The notes beneath the pieces were generated by a model. The model searched no databases. It was given only the letters and a program-made list of their open reading frames with translations, and was not told where the DNA came from. From Streptomyces bungoensis (GTDB taxonomy: Bacteria > Actinomycetota > Actinomycetes > Streptomycetales > Streptomycetaceae): DNA of 64,000 nt. A program made the translations under genes and the position numbers. Location of the stretch: NCBI RefSeq assembly GCF_001514215.1, contig NZ_KQ948870.1, positions 107,171-171,170 on the forward strand. Direction: 5' to 3'. This document shows, one piece after another, positions 18,180 through 25,486 of the stretch (its first letter is position 1; each line of letters starts with the position of its first letter).

Positions 18180-18467
18180 ATGGGTCTCTTGGAGAACGCC
18201 AAGGCAAGGCTCGGGCCTGCCAAGGAGAAGATGTCCCACGTCGCGCGCGAGCAGGGGGGCAAGGTCCGGCACGGCATCGACAAGGCCGCGCGGGCCGTGG
18301 ACGAGCGCACCAAGGGCAAGTACAGCGACAAGATCCATGCGGGCACGGACAAGGCGAAGCACGCCGTGGACCGGCTCGCGCACAAGGGCGGGCACGGACC
18401 GGGGACGCCGGGGACCGACGCCCCCATGCCTCCCACCCCGCCGAAGGGCCCGCCACCGGCTTCCTGA
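18180..18467 (+). CDS. MT0933-type antitoxin-like small protein
   Basis: 95 residues. The sequence MGLLENAKARLGPAKEK, then KVRHGIDKAARAVDERTKGKYSDKI and HAGTDKAKHAVDRLA, matches the MT0933/Rv0909 antitoxin-like family: short, basic, helical, with two KYSDKI/TDKAKHAV-type segments. A Pro-rich tail follows. Rv0909 is paired with a downstream toxin in Mycobacterium tuberculosis, but no toxin-like gene is present here. The only partner is the acidic small protein upstream. AAGGTGG lies just before the ATG. Function as an antitoxin is therefore unproven. Confidence 0.75.
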   Translation: MGLLENAKARLGPAKEKMSHVAREQGGKVRHGIDKAARAVDERTKGKYSDKIHAGTDKAKHAVDRLAHKGGHGPGTPGTDAPMPPTPPKGPPPAS

Positions 18468-18490
18468 GCGGCCCGGGCACCGAACGGTCC

Positions 18491-18605
18491 AGGCACCGGT
18501 GGAGGACCGCGGGCGCACCGGTGGACGGCCGCGGGGGCGCACCGGTCGACGGCCGGAGGCGCACCGGTCGACGACCCCGGGGCGCACCGGTGGACGGCCG
18601 TGGGA
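18491..18605. repeat. Five degenerate ~23-bp tandem repeats (GCACCGGTSGACGGCCG)
   Basis: CACCGGT starts at 18494, 18516, 18540, 18562 and 18585 (spacings 22, 24, 22 and 23), each followed by GGACGGCC or CGACGGCC-like sequence. The array fills most of the 225-bp gap between the convergent antitoxin-like gene and the dioxygenase-fold gene. Each unit contains the palindrome ACCGGT, and two contain ACCGGTCGAC. Role unknown. Confidence 0.75.
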
Positions 18606-18692
18606 CGAGCGCCTCCCGGCCGTCCGCCGCGCCGCGCCCGCCCGGGTCCGGGCCGGTGCCCGCCGGCTCCGGGCGGCACCCGTACCCGCCGC

Positions 18693-19406
18693 CTAGGACC
18701 AGGTGGCCACCAAGTACCCCACCCCGTAAGGTGCGTCGTCGTACAGCAGCGATCCGCTCAGGCCCGCGCCCTCGGCGGCGCCGGCGAGGACCTGCCAGGG
18801 AGCGCGGCCGGAGGCCTGCAGCTCGTGGGCCAGGCCGGCGTCCAGCGAGGCGACGGCGGCCAGGTCCGCGGCGCCCAGCGCGCGGGCGACCTCGGCGTCG
18901 AAGGGCGCCGCCCGCTCGTCGAGGTAACCCGGCGCCTTGACCGTGCGGCACGCGCTCGCGTCGCCCATCACCAGCAGCGCCACCCGTCCGGCCCGGGCGG
19001 CGATGTCCCGTCCGGCCTCGGCGCACCGCTCGGGCGGGAGCGCCGCCCCGGTACCGACCCCCTCGACGGGAGCGTCGGCCCAGCCGGTGCGGTCCAGCAG
19101 CCAGGCGGCGACGGCCAGCGACGACGGCAGTGGGCGCCCGGGGACGGTGTCCGTGGCGGGGCCGAGCCGCACGTCGACGCCGACGCCGAAGCCCCGGAAG
19201 GACCCCAGGGTGCCCTGCGGGTACCGGGTCAGCCCGGTCCGCTCGTCGGGACCGACGACCACCAGCACGTCCGGGCGGGCGGCGGCGAGCACGCCGAGCG
19301 CGTCGGTGCAAGCCGCGCGCGCGGGGTCCAGTTCCGGTGCGGCACCCGCCGCGACCTCGGGTACGAGCAGCGGCGGGCAGGGGAGCACGGCGGCGGCGAC
19401 AAGCAT
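18693..19406 (-). CDS. Class III extradiol dioxygenase-fold protein, probably not a dioxygenase
   Basis: 237 residues. The overall pattern (MLVAAAVLPCPPLLVPEV, DVLVVVGPDE, RVALLVMGDAS, PYGVGYLVATW) is that of the LigB/MEMO class III extradiol dioxygenase fold. Where family members have a metal-ligand histidine in PHPP, this protein has PCPP, and VVVGPDE replaces the usual ISPH-type motif. Iron binding may therefore be lost. ATG at 19406. It lies 64 bp downstream of miaB on the same strand and may be in its operon. No function can be assigned. Confidence 0.75.
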   Translation of the reverse strand: MLVAAAVLPCPPLLVPEVAAGAAPELDPARAACTDALGVLAAARPDVLVVVGPDERTGLTRYPQGTLGSFRGFGVGVDVRLGPATDTVPGRPLPSSLAVAAWLLDRTGWADAPVEGVGTGAALPPERCAEAGRDIAARAGRVALLVMGDASACRTVKAPGYLDERAAPFDAEVARALGAADLAAVASLDAGLAHELQASGRAPWQVLAGAAEGAGLSGSLLYDDAPYGVGYLVATWS

Positions 19407-19470
19407 GATCGGCAGGGTAACGCCGTACGCGGACGGAGCGTTACCCCACGCCGGGCGGCGCCGGAACGGC

Positions 19471-20997
19471 TCAGTCGCAGCCGCAGCCCGCGGTGGCGGC
19501 CGGCAGCGGCGCCGGGGCGCCGATCTTCGGCAGGCCCAGCATCACGCCCGCCGGCTTGGCGGCCTCGGCGGCGTTGCGCTTCTCCCAGGCGTCCCCGGCG
19601 CGCGTGCGGCGCACGTCGCGGACGGGGCCCTCGGCCAGGAGGTGGTGCGGCGCGGCGTACGTCACCTCGACCGTGACCACGTCACCGGGGCGCACCTCCT
19701 GGTCCGGCTTGGTGAAGTGGACCAGCCGGTTGTCGGGGGCCCGGCCGGACAGGCGGTGCGTGGCGCCGTCCTTGCGGCCCTCGCCCTCGGCGACCATCAG
19801 CTCCAGGGTGCGGCCGACCTGCTTCTTGTTCTCCGCCCAGGAGATCTCCTCCTGGAGGGCGACGAGCCGCTCGTAGCGCGCCTGGACGACCTCCTTGGGG
19901 ATCTGGTCGTCCATGGTCGCGGCGGGCGTGCCGGGCCGCTTGGAGTACTGGAAGGTGAACGCCTGGGCGAACCGCGCCTCCCGGACGACGTGCAGCGTCT
20001 GCTCGAAGTCCTCCTCGGTCTCCCCGGGGAAGCCGACGATGATGTCGGTGGTGATCGCGGCGTGCGGGATGGCGGCGCGGACCTTCTCGATGATGCCGAG
20101 GTAGCGCTCCTGCCGGTAGGACCGGCGCATCGCCTTCAGGACCGTGTCGGAGCCGGACTGCAGCGGCATGTGCAGCTGCGGCATCACGTTCGGCGTCTCG
20201 GCCATGGCGGCGATGACGTCGTCGGTGAAGTCGCGCGGGTGCGGGGAGGTGAAGCGGACGCGCTCCAGGCCCTCGACGGTGCCGCAGGCGCGCAGTAGCT
20301 TGCTGAACGCCTCGCGGTCGCCGATGTCGGAGCCGTAGGCGTTGACGTTCTGGCCGAGCAGCGTGATCTCGGAGACGCCCTCGGCGACCAGGGCCTCGAC
20401 CTCGGCGAGGATGTCGCCGGGCCGGCGGTCCTTCTCCTTGCCGCGCAGCGCCGGGACGATGCAGAAGGTGCAGGTGTTGTTGCAGCCGACGGAGATCGAC
20501 ACCCACGCCGCGTACGCGCTCTCGCGCCGGGTCGGCAACGTGGAGGGGAACGCCTCCAGGGACTCGGCGATCTCGACCTGCGCCTCCTCCTGCACGCGGG
20601 CGCGCTCCAGCAGGACGGGCAGCTTGCCGATGTTGTGGGTGCCGAAGACGACGTCCACCCAGGGCGCCTTCTTGACGATGGTGTCCCGGTCCTTCTGCGC
20701 CAGGCAGCCGCCGACCGCGATCTGCATGCCGGGGCGCCGGGTCTTCTGCGGGGCGAGCCGGCCCAGGTTGCCGTACAGCCGGTTGTCCGCGTTCTCGCGC
20801 ACGGCGCAGGTGTTGAAGACGACGACGTCAGCGTCCCCGTCCGACCCCTCGGGGGCCCGCACGTACCCGGCGTCCTCCAGCAGCCCGGCCAGTCGCTCCG
20901 AGTCATGGACGTTCATCTGGCATCCGTACGTGCGGATCTCGTAGCTCTTGGGTGCGGGCACGTCCACTGCGGGGCTCCGGTCGCTGCTGCTGGTCAT
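19471..20997 (-). CDS. miaB: tRNA-2-methylthio-N6-dimethylallyladenosine synthase
   Basis: 508 residues. A radical-SAM methylthiotransferase acting on i6A37 of tRNA after MiaA. The auxiliary cluster cysteines are C26 (TYGCQMN), C64 (NTCAVREN) and C98 (GGCLAQKD). The radical-SAM cluster is GCNNTCTFC (C172, C176, C179). A TRAM-like RNA-binding part is at GRTLELMVAEGEG and PGDVVTVEVTYAAPHHL. The C-terminal extension ends GCGCD, which could bind metal. The ATG at 20997 has no SD. A TACCCT (-10-like) at 21009-21004 would put the transcript start at or near the ATG, so the mRNA may be leaderless. Confidence 0.95.
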   Translation of the reverse strand: MTSSSDRSPAVDVPAPKSYEIRTYGCQMNVHDSERLAGLLEDAGYVRAPEGSDGDADVVVFNTCAVRENADNRLYGNLGRLAPQKTRRPGMQIAVGGCLAQKDRDTIVKKAPWVDVVFGTHNIGKLPVLLERARVQEEAQVEIAESLEAFPSTLPTRRESAYAAWVSISVGCNNTCTFCIVPALRGKEKDRRPGDILAEVEALVAEGVSEITLLGQNVNAYGSDIGDREAFSKLLRACGTVEGLERVRFTSPHPRDFTDDVIAAMAETPNVMPQLHMPLQSGSDTVLKAMRRSYRQERYLGIIEKVRAAIPHAAITTDIIVGFPGETEEDFEQTLHVVREARFAQAFTFQYSKRPGTPAATMDDQIPKEVVQARYERLVALQEEISWAENKKQVGRTLELMVAEGEGRKDGATHRLSGRAPDNRLVHFTKPDQEVRPGDVVTVEVTYAAPHHLLAEGPVRDVRRTRAGDAWEKRNAAEAAKPAGVMLGLPKIGAPAPLPAATAGCGCD

Positions 20998-21080
20998 GGG
21001 TCAAGGGTAGGTCTTCCCGCAGCGTGCGGGTGCCGCCCTCCTCATGGCCCGCGAAAGCGCCGGTGACCAGGTGTTTCGGC

Positions 21081-21437
21081 TCAGGATCCGTCGTCCTGGC
21101 GGAGCACCAGGTCGAGCAGGCCGGGGAAGCGGGCCTCGAACTCGGCCCTGCGCAGGCGGTTGAGCCGCTTCGGCCCGGCGTCCCGCTGTTCCAGCAGCCC
21201 GGACTCGCGCAGCACGGCGAAGTGCCGGCTGAGGGTGGCCTTGGTGACCGGCACGTCGAAGCCGCCGCACGTCCGCTCCCAGTCGCCGGCCCGTGCCAAC
21301 TCGCGCACCAGGGAGCGGCGCACGGGGTCGGCGAGGGCGAGCAGCGCCGTCTCCAGCGAGACGGCGTCCGGATCCGTGTGGACCGGTGGGGTGCGGTGAC
21401 TCGCGGCTGCCTGCTGCTGTGGGGTCTGTGCCGCCAT
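21081..21437 (-). CDS. ArsR/SmtB-type winged-helix transcriptional regulator
   Basis: 118 residues. The core LLALADPVRRSLVRELA followed by VPVTKATLSRHFAVLRESGLLEQRDAGPKRLNRLR is a standard ArsR recognition helix and wing. No metal-ligand cysteine cluster (ELCVCDL type) is present. One cysteine lies in RTCGGFD, so the effector is probably not a heavy metal of the classical type. The ATG at 21437 has GGAG 9 nt upstream. A 20-bp palindrome about 55 bp upstream is a good autoregulatory operator. It stands between miaB and the MazG-like gene, all on the minus strand. Confidence 0.82.
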   Translation of the reverse strand: MAAQTPQQQAAASHRTPPVHTDPDAVSLETALLALADPVRRSLVRELARAGDWERTCGGFDVPVTKATLSRHFAVLRESGLLEQRDAGPKRLNRLRRAEFEARFPGLLDLVLRQDDGS

Positions 21438-21491
21438 GGCTGGTCGCTCCGTCCCGGCATCGCGCGTGCGGTGATCACCGCACGCTTCCAT

Positions 21492-21511
21492 TGTTCGCCC
21501 AATGGCGAACA
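21492..21511. promoter_or_regulatory. Palindromic operator upstream of the arsR-type gene
   Basis: A perfect 8-bp dyad TGTTCGCC-N4-GGCGAACA, 55 bp before the ArsR start. It is the expected size and symmetry for a dimeric winged-helix repressor site. Partial similarity to GTTCGC...GCG sites of ClgR is noted, but the spacing differs. Confidence 0.6.
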
Positions 21512-21558
21512 CTCTACCCAAGCCGGTGGCGGACCGCCGTGGCGCGCCCGGGTGAGCG

Positions 21559-21963
21559 TCAGGCGCCGGCCGGTGTCCAACCCTGGCGGCGCAGGACGGC
21601 CGAGACGTCCGGTGCCCGGTAGTGCTCGCCCTTGAGGACCTTGCCGTCGGCGCGCCGGGCGACCTCGCCGTCGGGGCCCAGCTTGCTCATGTTGGCGCGG
21701 TGGATCTCGGCGATCACCTCGTCGAGGTCGATACCGTGCACCAGCGCGGTGCCGTACGCCACGTACACCACGTCCGCCAGTTCGTGCGCGAGCCGGTCCA
21801 GCGGGCCCTCGACCGACACCTCCGCGACCTCGGCGGCCTCCTCGGCGAGCAGTTCCCCGCGGTGCGCGGCCAGGCCTGGGGCCACTTCCGTCGGCGTGGC
21901 GCGGGCGTCCAGGCCGAAGGCGAGGTGGAACTCACGGACGAGTCGGGCGGGCGAGGAGCTCAT
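21559..21963 (-). CDS. MazG/PRA-PH-like nucleotide pyrophosphohydrolase
   Basis: 134 residues. An all-alpha NTP pyrophosphohydrolase with the metal-binding pattern LAEEAAEVAE followed by HELADVVYVAYG, as in the MazG/HisE superfamily. It hydrolyses a nucleoside triphosphate or phosphoribosyl-ATP-like substrate to monophosphate and PPi. It is not the canonical HisE, because no his genes are nearby and the C-terminus KGEHYRAPDVSAVLRRQGW is specific to a separate actinobacterial group. ATG at 21963, weak SD. It is divergent from the TAXI gene. Confidence 0.8.
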   Translation of the reverse strand: MSSSPARLVREFHLAFGLDARATPTEVAPGLAAHRGELLAEEAAEVAEVSVEGPLDRLAHELADVVYVAYGTALVHGIDLDEVIAEIHRANMSKLGPDGEVARRADGKVLKGEHYRAPDVSAVLRRQGWTPAGA

Positions 21964-22069
21964 ACGCCGACGATACCGACCCCCGCCGACGACCCCGCCG
22001 CGCTGCCCCACGGGCCCGGCAGTGACCCGGCCCTGGCCAGGCCCGGGAGCGGCTGGCAGGATCGCCCGC

Positions 22070-23068
22070 ATGTCCAAGCTGTTCCCCTCCCTCGGCAGGC
22101 GCCGGGCGCTCCAGGGCGCGGCCGCCGGCGCCGTGGTTCTCGGGCTGCTGCTGTGGTGGCTGCTGCCCCTGGGCGAGACGCCGCCGAGCGGGACGATCGT
22201 CTTCAGCACCGGCACGCCCCGCGGGGTCTACCAGGAGTACGGCGAGCGGCTGCGCACCGCCCTGGGCAAGGACATGCCCGGCCTGAAGGTGAAGCTGCTG
22301 GACAGCGCGGGCTCGCAGGAGAACGTCGAGCGGGTCGCGACCGGGAAGGCCGACTTCGCGATCGCGGCGGCCGACGCGGTGGAGACGTACGCGCTGCGGC
22401 ACCGGGCGGACGCCGGCCGGCTGCGCGGGGTGGCCCGGCTCTACGACGACTACGTGCAGCTCGTCGTGGCCCGCGACTCGAAGATCCAGAGTGTCGCCGA
22501 TCTGCGGCACAGGACGGTGGCCACCGGGCTGCCCGACTCCGGGGTGCGGCTGATCGCGAACCGGGTGCTCCGGGCCGCCGGGATCGACCCGGAGAACGAC
22601 ATCACGCCGGTGGCGGACGGCATAGACACCGGACCGGCCCACCTGTCGCAGGGCAGGATCGACGCCTTCTTCTGGTCGGGCGGCCTGCCCACCAAGGGCA
22701 TCCGCGAGCTGACCCGGAAGTCCGCCGTCAGGTTCATCCCGATCGACGGCGCCCTGGTCGCGAAGCTGCACGCCGCCACGCAGTCCGCGCGCTACTACCG
22801 GGCCACCAACATGCCCGAGTCGGCGTACCCGCGCGTGCAGCACGGCTCGGTGGTGCCGACGATCGCGGTGTCCAACCTGCTGATGACCCGCAAGGACATG
22901 GACCCCCGGCTGACCGAGTGGGTGACCCGCACGGTCATCAAGAGCCGTGACGGCATCGGCGCCCACGTCCACTCCGCCCAGCTGGTCGACCTGCGCACCG
23001 CCATCTACACCGACCCGCTCCCCCTCCAGGAGGGCGCCCGGCGCTACTACCGGTCGGTCAAGCCCTGA
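22070..23068 (+). CDS. TAXI-family (TRAP-associated) solute-binding protein
   Basis: 332 residues. One N-terminal membrane segment (AAAGAVVLGLLLWWLLPLG) anchors a periplasmic-binding-protein fold of the TAXI family: IVFSTGTPRGVYQEYGERL, DSAGSQENVERVATGKADFAIAA-type core, and FFWSGGLPTKGIRELT. TAXI proteins normally feed a fused TRAP permease, but none is encoded here, so this is an orphan. The few TAXI proteins with known ligand bind glutamate or related acids. It converges with gluK and their 3' ends overlap by 22 bp, placing it in the glutamate-sensing locus. ATG at 22070 with GGCAGGA 8 nt upstream. It could be a co-receptor for GluK rather than a transporter part; that is inference. Confidence 0.83.
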   Translation: MSKLFPSLGRRRALQGAAAGAVVLGLLLWWLLPLGETPPSGTIVFSTGTPRGVYQEYGERLRTALGKDMPGLKVKLLDSAGSQENVERVATGKADFAIAAADAVETYALRHRADAGRLRGVARLYDDYVQLVVARDSKIQSVADLRHRTVATGLPDSGVRLIANRVLRAAGIDPENDITPVADGIDTGPAHLSQGRIDAFFWSGGLPTKGIRELTRKSAVRFIPIDGALVAKLHAATQSARYYRATNMPESAYPRVQHGSVVPTIAVSNLLMTRKDMDPRLTEWVTRTVIKSRDGIGAHVHSAQLVDLRTAIYTDPLPLQEGARRYYRSVKP

Positions 23069-24495
23069 GGGTCCGCGGCGCCGGTCGGACGGTTTTCCGC
23101 ATACCTCGGCACCTCCACCGTGACGCGCAGTCCCCGGGGCTCGTGGTGCGCGTAGTGGATCGTGCCGCCGCACGCGGCGAGCAGCGCGCGGGTGATGGAC
23201 AGGCCGAGGCCCGAGCCCTTGACGTTCTGGTGGTGGCCGCTGCGCCAGAACCGGTCGCCCACGCGCGCGAGTTCCTCGTCGGTGAGGCCGGGGCCGGTGT
23301 CGGTGACCACGACCGTCGAGGTGTCGCCGTCGGAGGAGACCGTGACCTCCACCGTGCCGTCCTCGGGGGTGAACTTCACGGCGTTGTCGATGACCGCGTC
23401 CAGCGCGCTGGACAGGGTGATCGGGTCCGCCCAGGCGGTGGTGGGCGGGCAGTCGCCGACGAGCCGGACGCCCTGGGCCGCGGCGGCCGGCGCCCAGGCG
23501 GCCACCCGCTCTCCAGCGAGCGCGCCGACGTCGGTCAGCCGGAGGTCGGCCTCGGCGTGCTCGGCCAGCGCCAGGTCGAGCAGGTCGTCGAGGACCTGTG
23601 CGAGGCGCTTGCCCTCGGTGCGCACCGAGGCGATCTCCTCGTTGTCCTCCGGTAGTTCGAGCGCGAGCAGTTCGATGCGCAGCAGCAGTGCGGCGAGCGG
23701 GTTGCGCAGCTGGTGCGAGGCGTCCGCGACGAAGGCGCGCTGCTGCTCCAGCACCTCCTCGACATTGTCCGCCATCTCGTTGAACGACCGGGCCAGCCGC
23801 CGCAGTTCCGGCGGTCCGCCGCCGACCGCGACCCGGGACTTCAGGCGCCCGCTCGCGATCGCGTGGGTGGTGGCGTCCAGGACCCGCACCGGTCTGAGCA
23901 CCCACCCGGTCAGCCGCAGCGCGGCGCCGACGGCGAGCAGCATCGCGGCGAACTCGCCGGCCGCGATGAACAGCCAGCCCCGCAGGATCCGGACACGCAT
24001 CTGCCCGGTGGGCGAGTCGGTGACCACGACCGCCACGACGTCCCCGTCGCGGATCACCGGCGAGGCGACGACCAGCCGGCTGTGCTGCCAGGGCCACACC
24101 TGCCGGGGGTCGTGGCTGCGGCGGCTGAGCAGCGCCTCGGCGAACGCCTCCCGGACCTCGCCCGTGGCCGGCACGAACCAGTCGCCCGGGGCGTTGGCCA
24201 TGGCCGTGGAGCCGCTCAGGTAGAAGACGCCGGCGCGGATGCCGTAGACGCCGTAGTAGCTGTCCAGTTCGCGCTGCAGGGTCTCCTTGCGCTCGTCGGT
24301 GGTCGCCGGGCGGGAGCCGGTGGGCGCGTCGCTGACGTACTGCGCGAGGGCGGCGAAGCGCGCGGTGTCGTCGATCCGGTCGACGACGACCCGCTGCTGC
24401 TCGGCGGCGGCCACGCTGACGGCCAGCGGGACGCCGAGGGCGAGGAGTACGGCCGCCATCAGGACGATGAGCAGCGGCAGGAGCCGTGTGCGCAC
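23047..24495 (-). CDS. gluK: Sensor histidine kinase GluK
   Basis: 482 residues. TM1 (about 6-30), an extracytoplasmic sensor region of about 140 residues (31-171), TM2 (about 172-195), a HAMP linker, HisKA with H261 in ADASHQLRNPLAAL, and an HATPase with DAVIDNAVKFTPEDG, VVVTDTGPGLTDEEL and GSGLGLSITRALL. GTG start 9 nt after the gluR stop. Position next to gluR and opposite gluABCD matches the S. coelicolor GluR-GluK system, reported to respond to extracellular glutamate and to induce its uptake. Its 3' end overlaps the convergent TAXI gene by 22 bp, which is unusual and allows antisense contact between the transcripts. Confidence 0.88.
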   Translation of the reverse strand: MRTRLLPLLIVLMAAVLLALGVPLAVSVAAAEQQRVVVDRIDDTARFAALAQYVSDAPTGSRPATTDERKETLQRELDSYYGVYGIRAGVFYLSGSTAMANAPGDWFVPATGEVREAFAEALLSRRSHDPRQVWPWQHSRLVVASPVIRDGDVVAVVVTDSPTGQMRVRILRGWLFIAAGEFAAMLLAVGAALRLTGWVLRPVRVLDATTHAIASGRLKSRVAVGGGPPELRRLARSFNEMADNVEEVLEQQRAFVADASHQLRNPLAALLLRIELLALELPEDNEEIASVRTEGKRLAQVLDDLLDLALAEHAEADLRLTDVGALAGERVAAWAPAAAAQGVRLVGDCPPTTAWADPITLSSALDAVIDNAVKFTPEDGTVEVTVSSDGDTSTVVVTDTGPGLTDEELARVGDRFWRSGHHQNVKGSGLGLSITRALLAACGGTIHYAHHEPRGLRVTVEVPRYAENRPTGAADPQGLTDR

Positions 24496-24504
24496 CCTGC
24501 CCCG

Positions 24505-25191
24505 CTACCCGGCCGGGGCGACGAGCCGGTAGCCGACGCCGCGTACGGTCTCGATCAGCGCGGGCATGCGCAGTTTGGCGCGCAGGGAGGCGACGTGCAC
24601 CTCCAGGGTGCGCCCGGTGCCCTCCCAGCTGGTCCGCCACACCTCGCTGATGATCTGCTCCCGCCGGAAGACCACGCCGGGCCGCTGGGCGAGCAGGGCC
24701 AGCAGGTCGAACTCCTTGCGGGTCAGCTGCACGACCGCACCGTCAACGCAGACCTGCCGGGTGGGCAGTTCTATGCGGACGGGCCCGAGGCGCAGCGCGC
24801 TCTCGGCGCCCGGGGCCGCGTCCTCGTGTGCGGTGCGCCGGCTGACGGCGTGGATCCGGGCGAGCAGTTCCCCGGTGTCGTACGGCTTGACCACGTAGTC
24901 GTCGGCGCCCAGGTTCAGCCCGTGGATGCGGGAGCGGACGTCCGAGCGCGCGGTGACCATGATCACCGGGGTGCTGGTGCGCTTGCGGATCTTGCCGCAG
25001 ACCTCGTAGCCGTCCTGGTCGGGCAGGCCCAGGTCGAGCAGGACCACGCCGAATCCGTCGCTCTCGGGGACGAGCGCCCGCAGGGCCTCCTCGCCGCTGC
25101 GCGCGTGGGTGACGTCGAATCCGTGCCGGGCGAGAACGGCGGACAGCGCCGCCGCGACGTGGTTGTCGTCCTCGACGAGCAGCAGCCTCAT
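24505..25191 (-). CDS. gluR: OmpR-family response regulator GluR
   Basis: 228 residues. Receiver domain with acidic pocket VEDD (7-9), phospho-acceptor D53 in VVLLDLGLPDQDG, and KPYDTGELLARI. The C-terminal winged helix (LTRKEFDLLALLAQRPGVVF, GTGRTLEVHVASLRAKL, VRGVGYRLV) is OmpR/PhoB type. ATG at 25191 with GGAGGGG upstream. It is cotranscribed with gluK and divergent from gluABCD. The intergenic region carries an 11-bp-spaced direct repeat, a typical OmpR-family binding architecture. Confidence 0.9.
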   Translation of the reverse strand: MRLLLVEDDNHVAAALSAVLARHGFDVTHARSGEEALRALVPESDGFGVVLLDLGLPDQDGYEVCGKIRKRTSTPVIMVTARSDVRSRIHGLNLGADDYVVKPYDTGELLARIHAVSRRTAHEDAAPGAESALRLGPVRIELPTRQVCVDGAVVQLTRKEFDLLALLAQRPGVVFRREQIISEVWRTSWEGTGRTLEVHVASLRAKLRMPALIETVRGVGYRLVAPAG

Positions 25192-25400
25192 CCCGGCCCC
25201 CTCCGGTTCAGCGGTCGTACGGTCATGGTTCTGGTCCGGCCTGTAGGTCACGTGCACGCGCGCGTGCCCCATGGAAGTCACGCCGATGGATGAGGACGGC
25301 GTCAAGAGGGTTCCGGTTGCCGCCCGCTTCCGTTATCCGGCCGATACGCGGGCCGGACGCCCGGGCTACGACGCGTGTCCGATTGCTATCGGATCGTGAT

Positions 25401-25452
25401 GCTCAGATCTCGCTCAGATGTGATGACGCAGGTCATCGGCCATCACTACTGT
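25401..25452 (+). promoter_or_regulatory. Candidate GluR operator and gluABCD promoter
   Basis: GCTCAGAT occurs at 25401-25408 and 25412-25419 (11-bp period, one helical turn). It is followed by ATGACG (-35 like, 25423-25428) and TACTGT (-10 like, 25447-25452) with an 18-bp spacer. The repeat abuts the -35, as expected for an OmpR-type activator site. Confidence 0.5.
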
Positions 25453-25486
25453 CCACCGAAACCGAGGAGGACGGAGCCCGAGAGCG

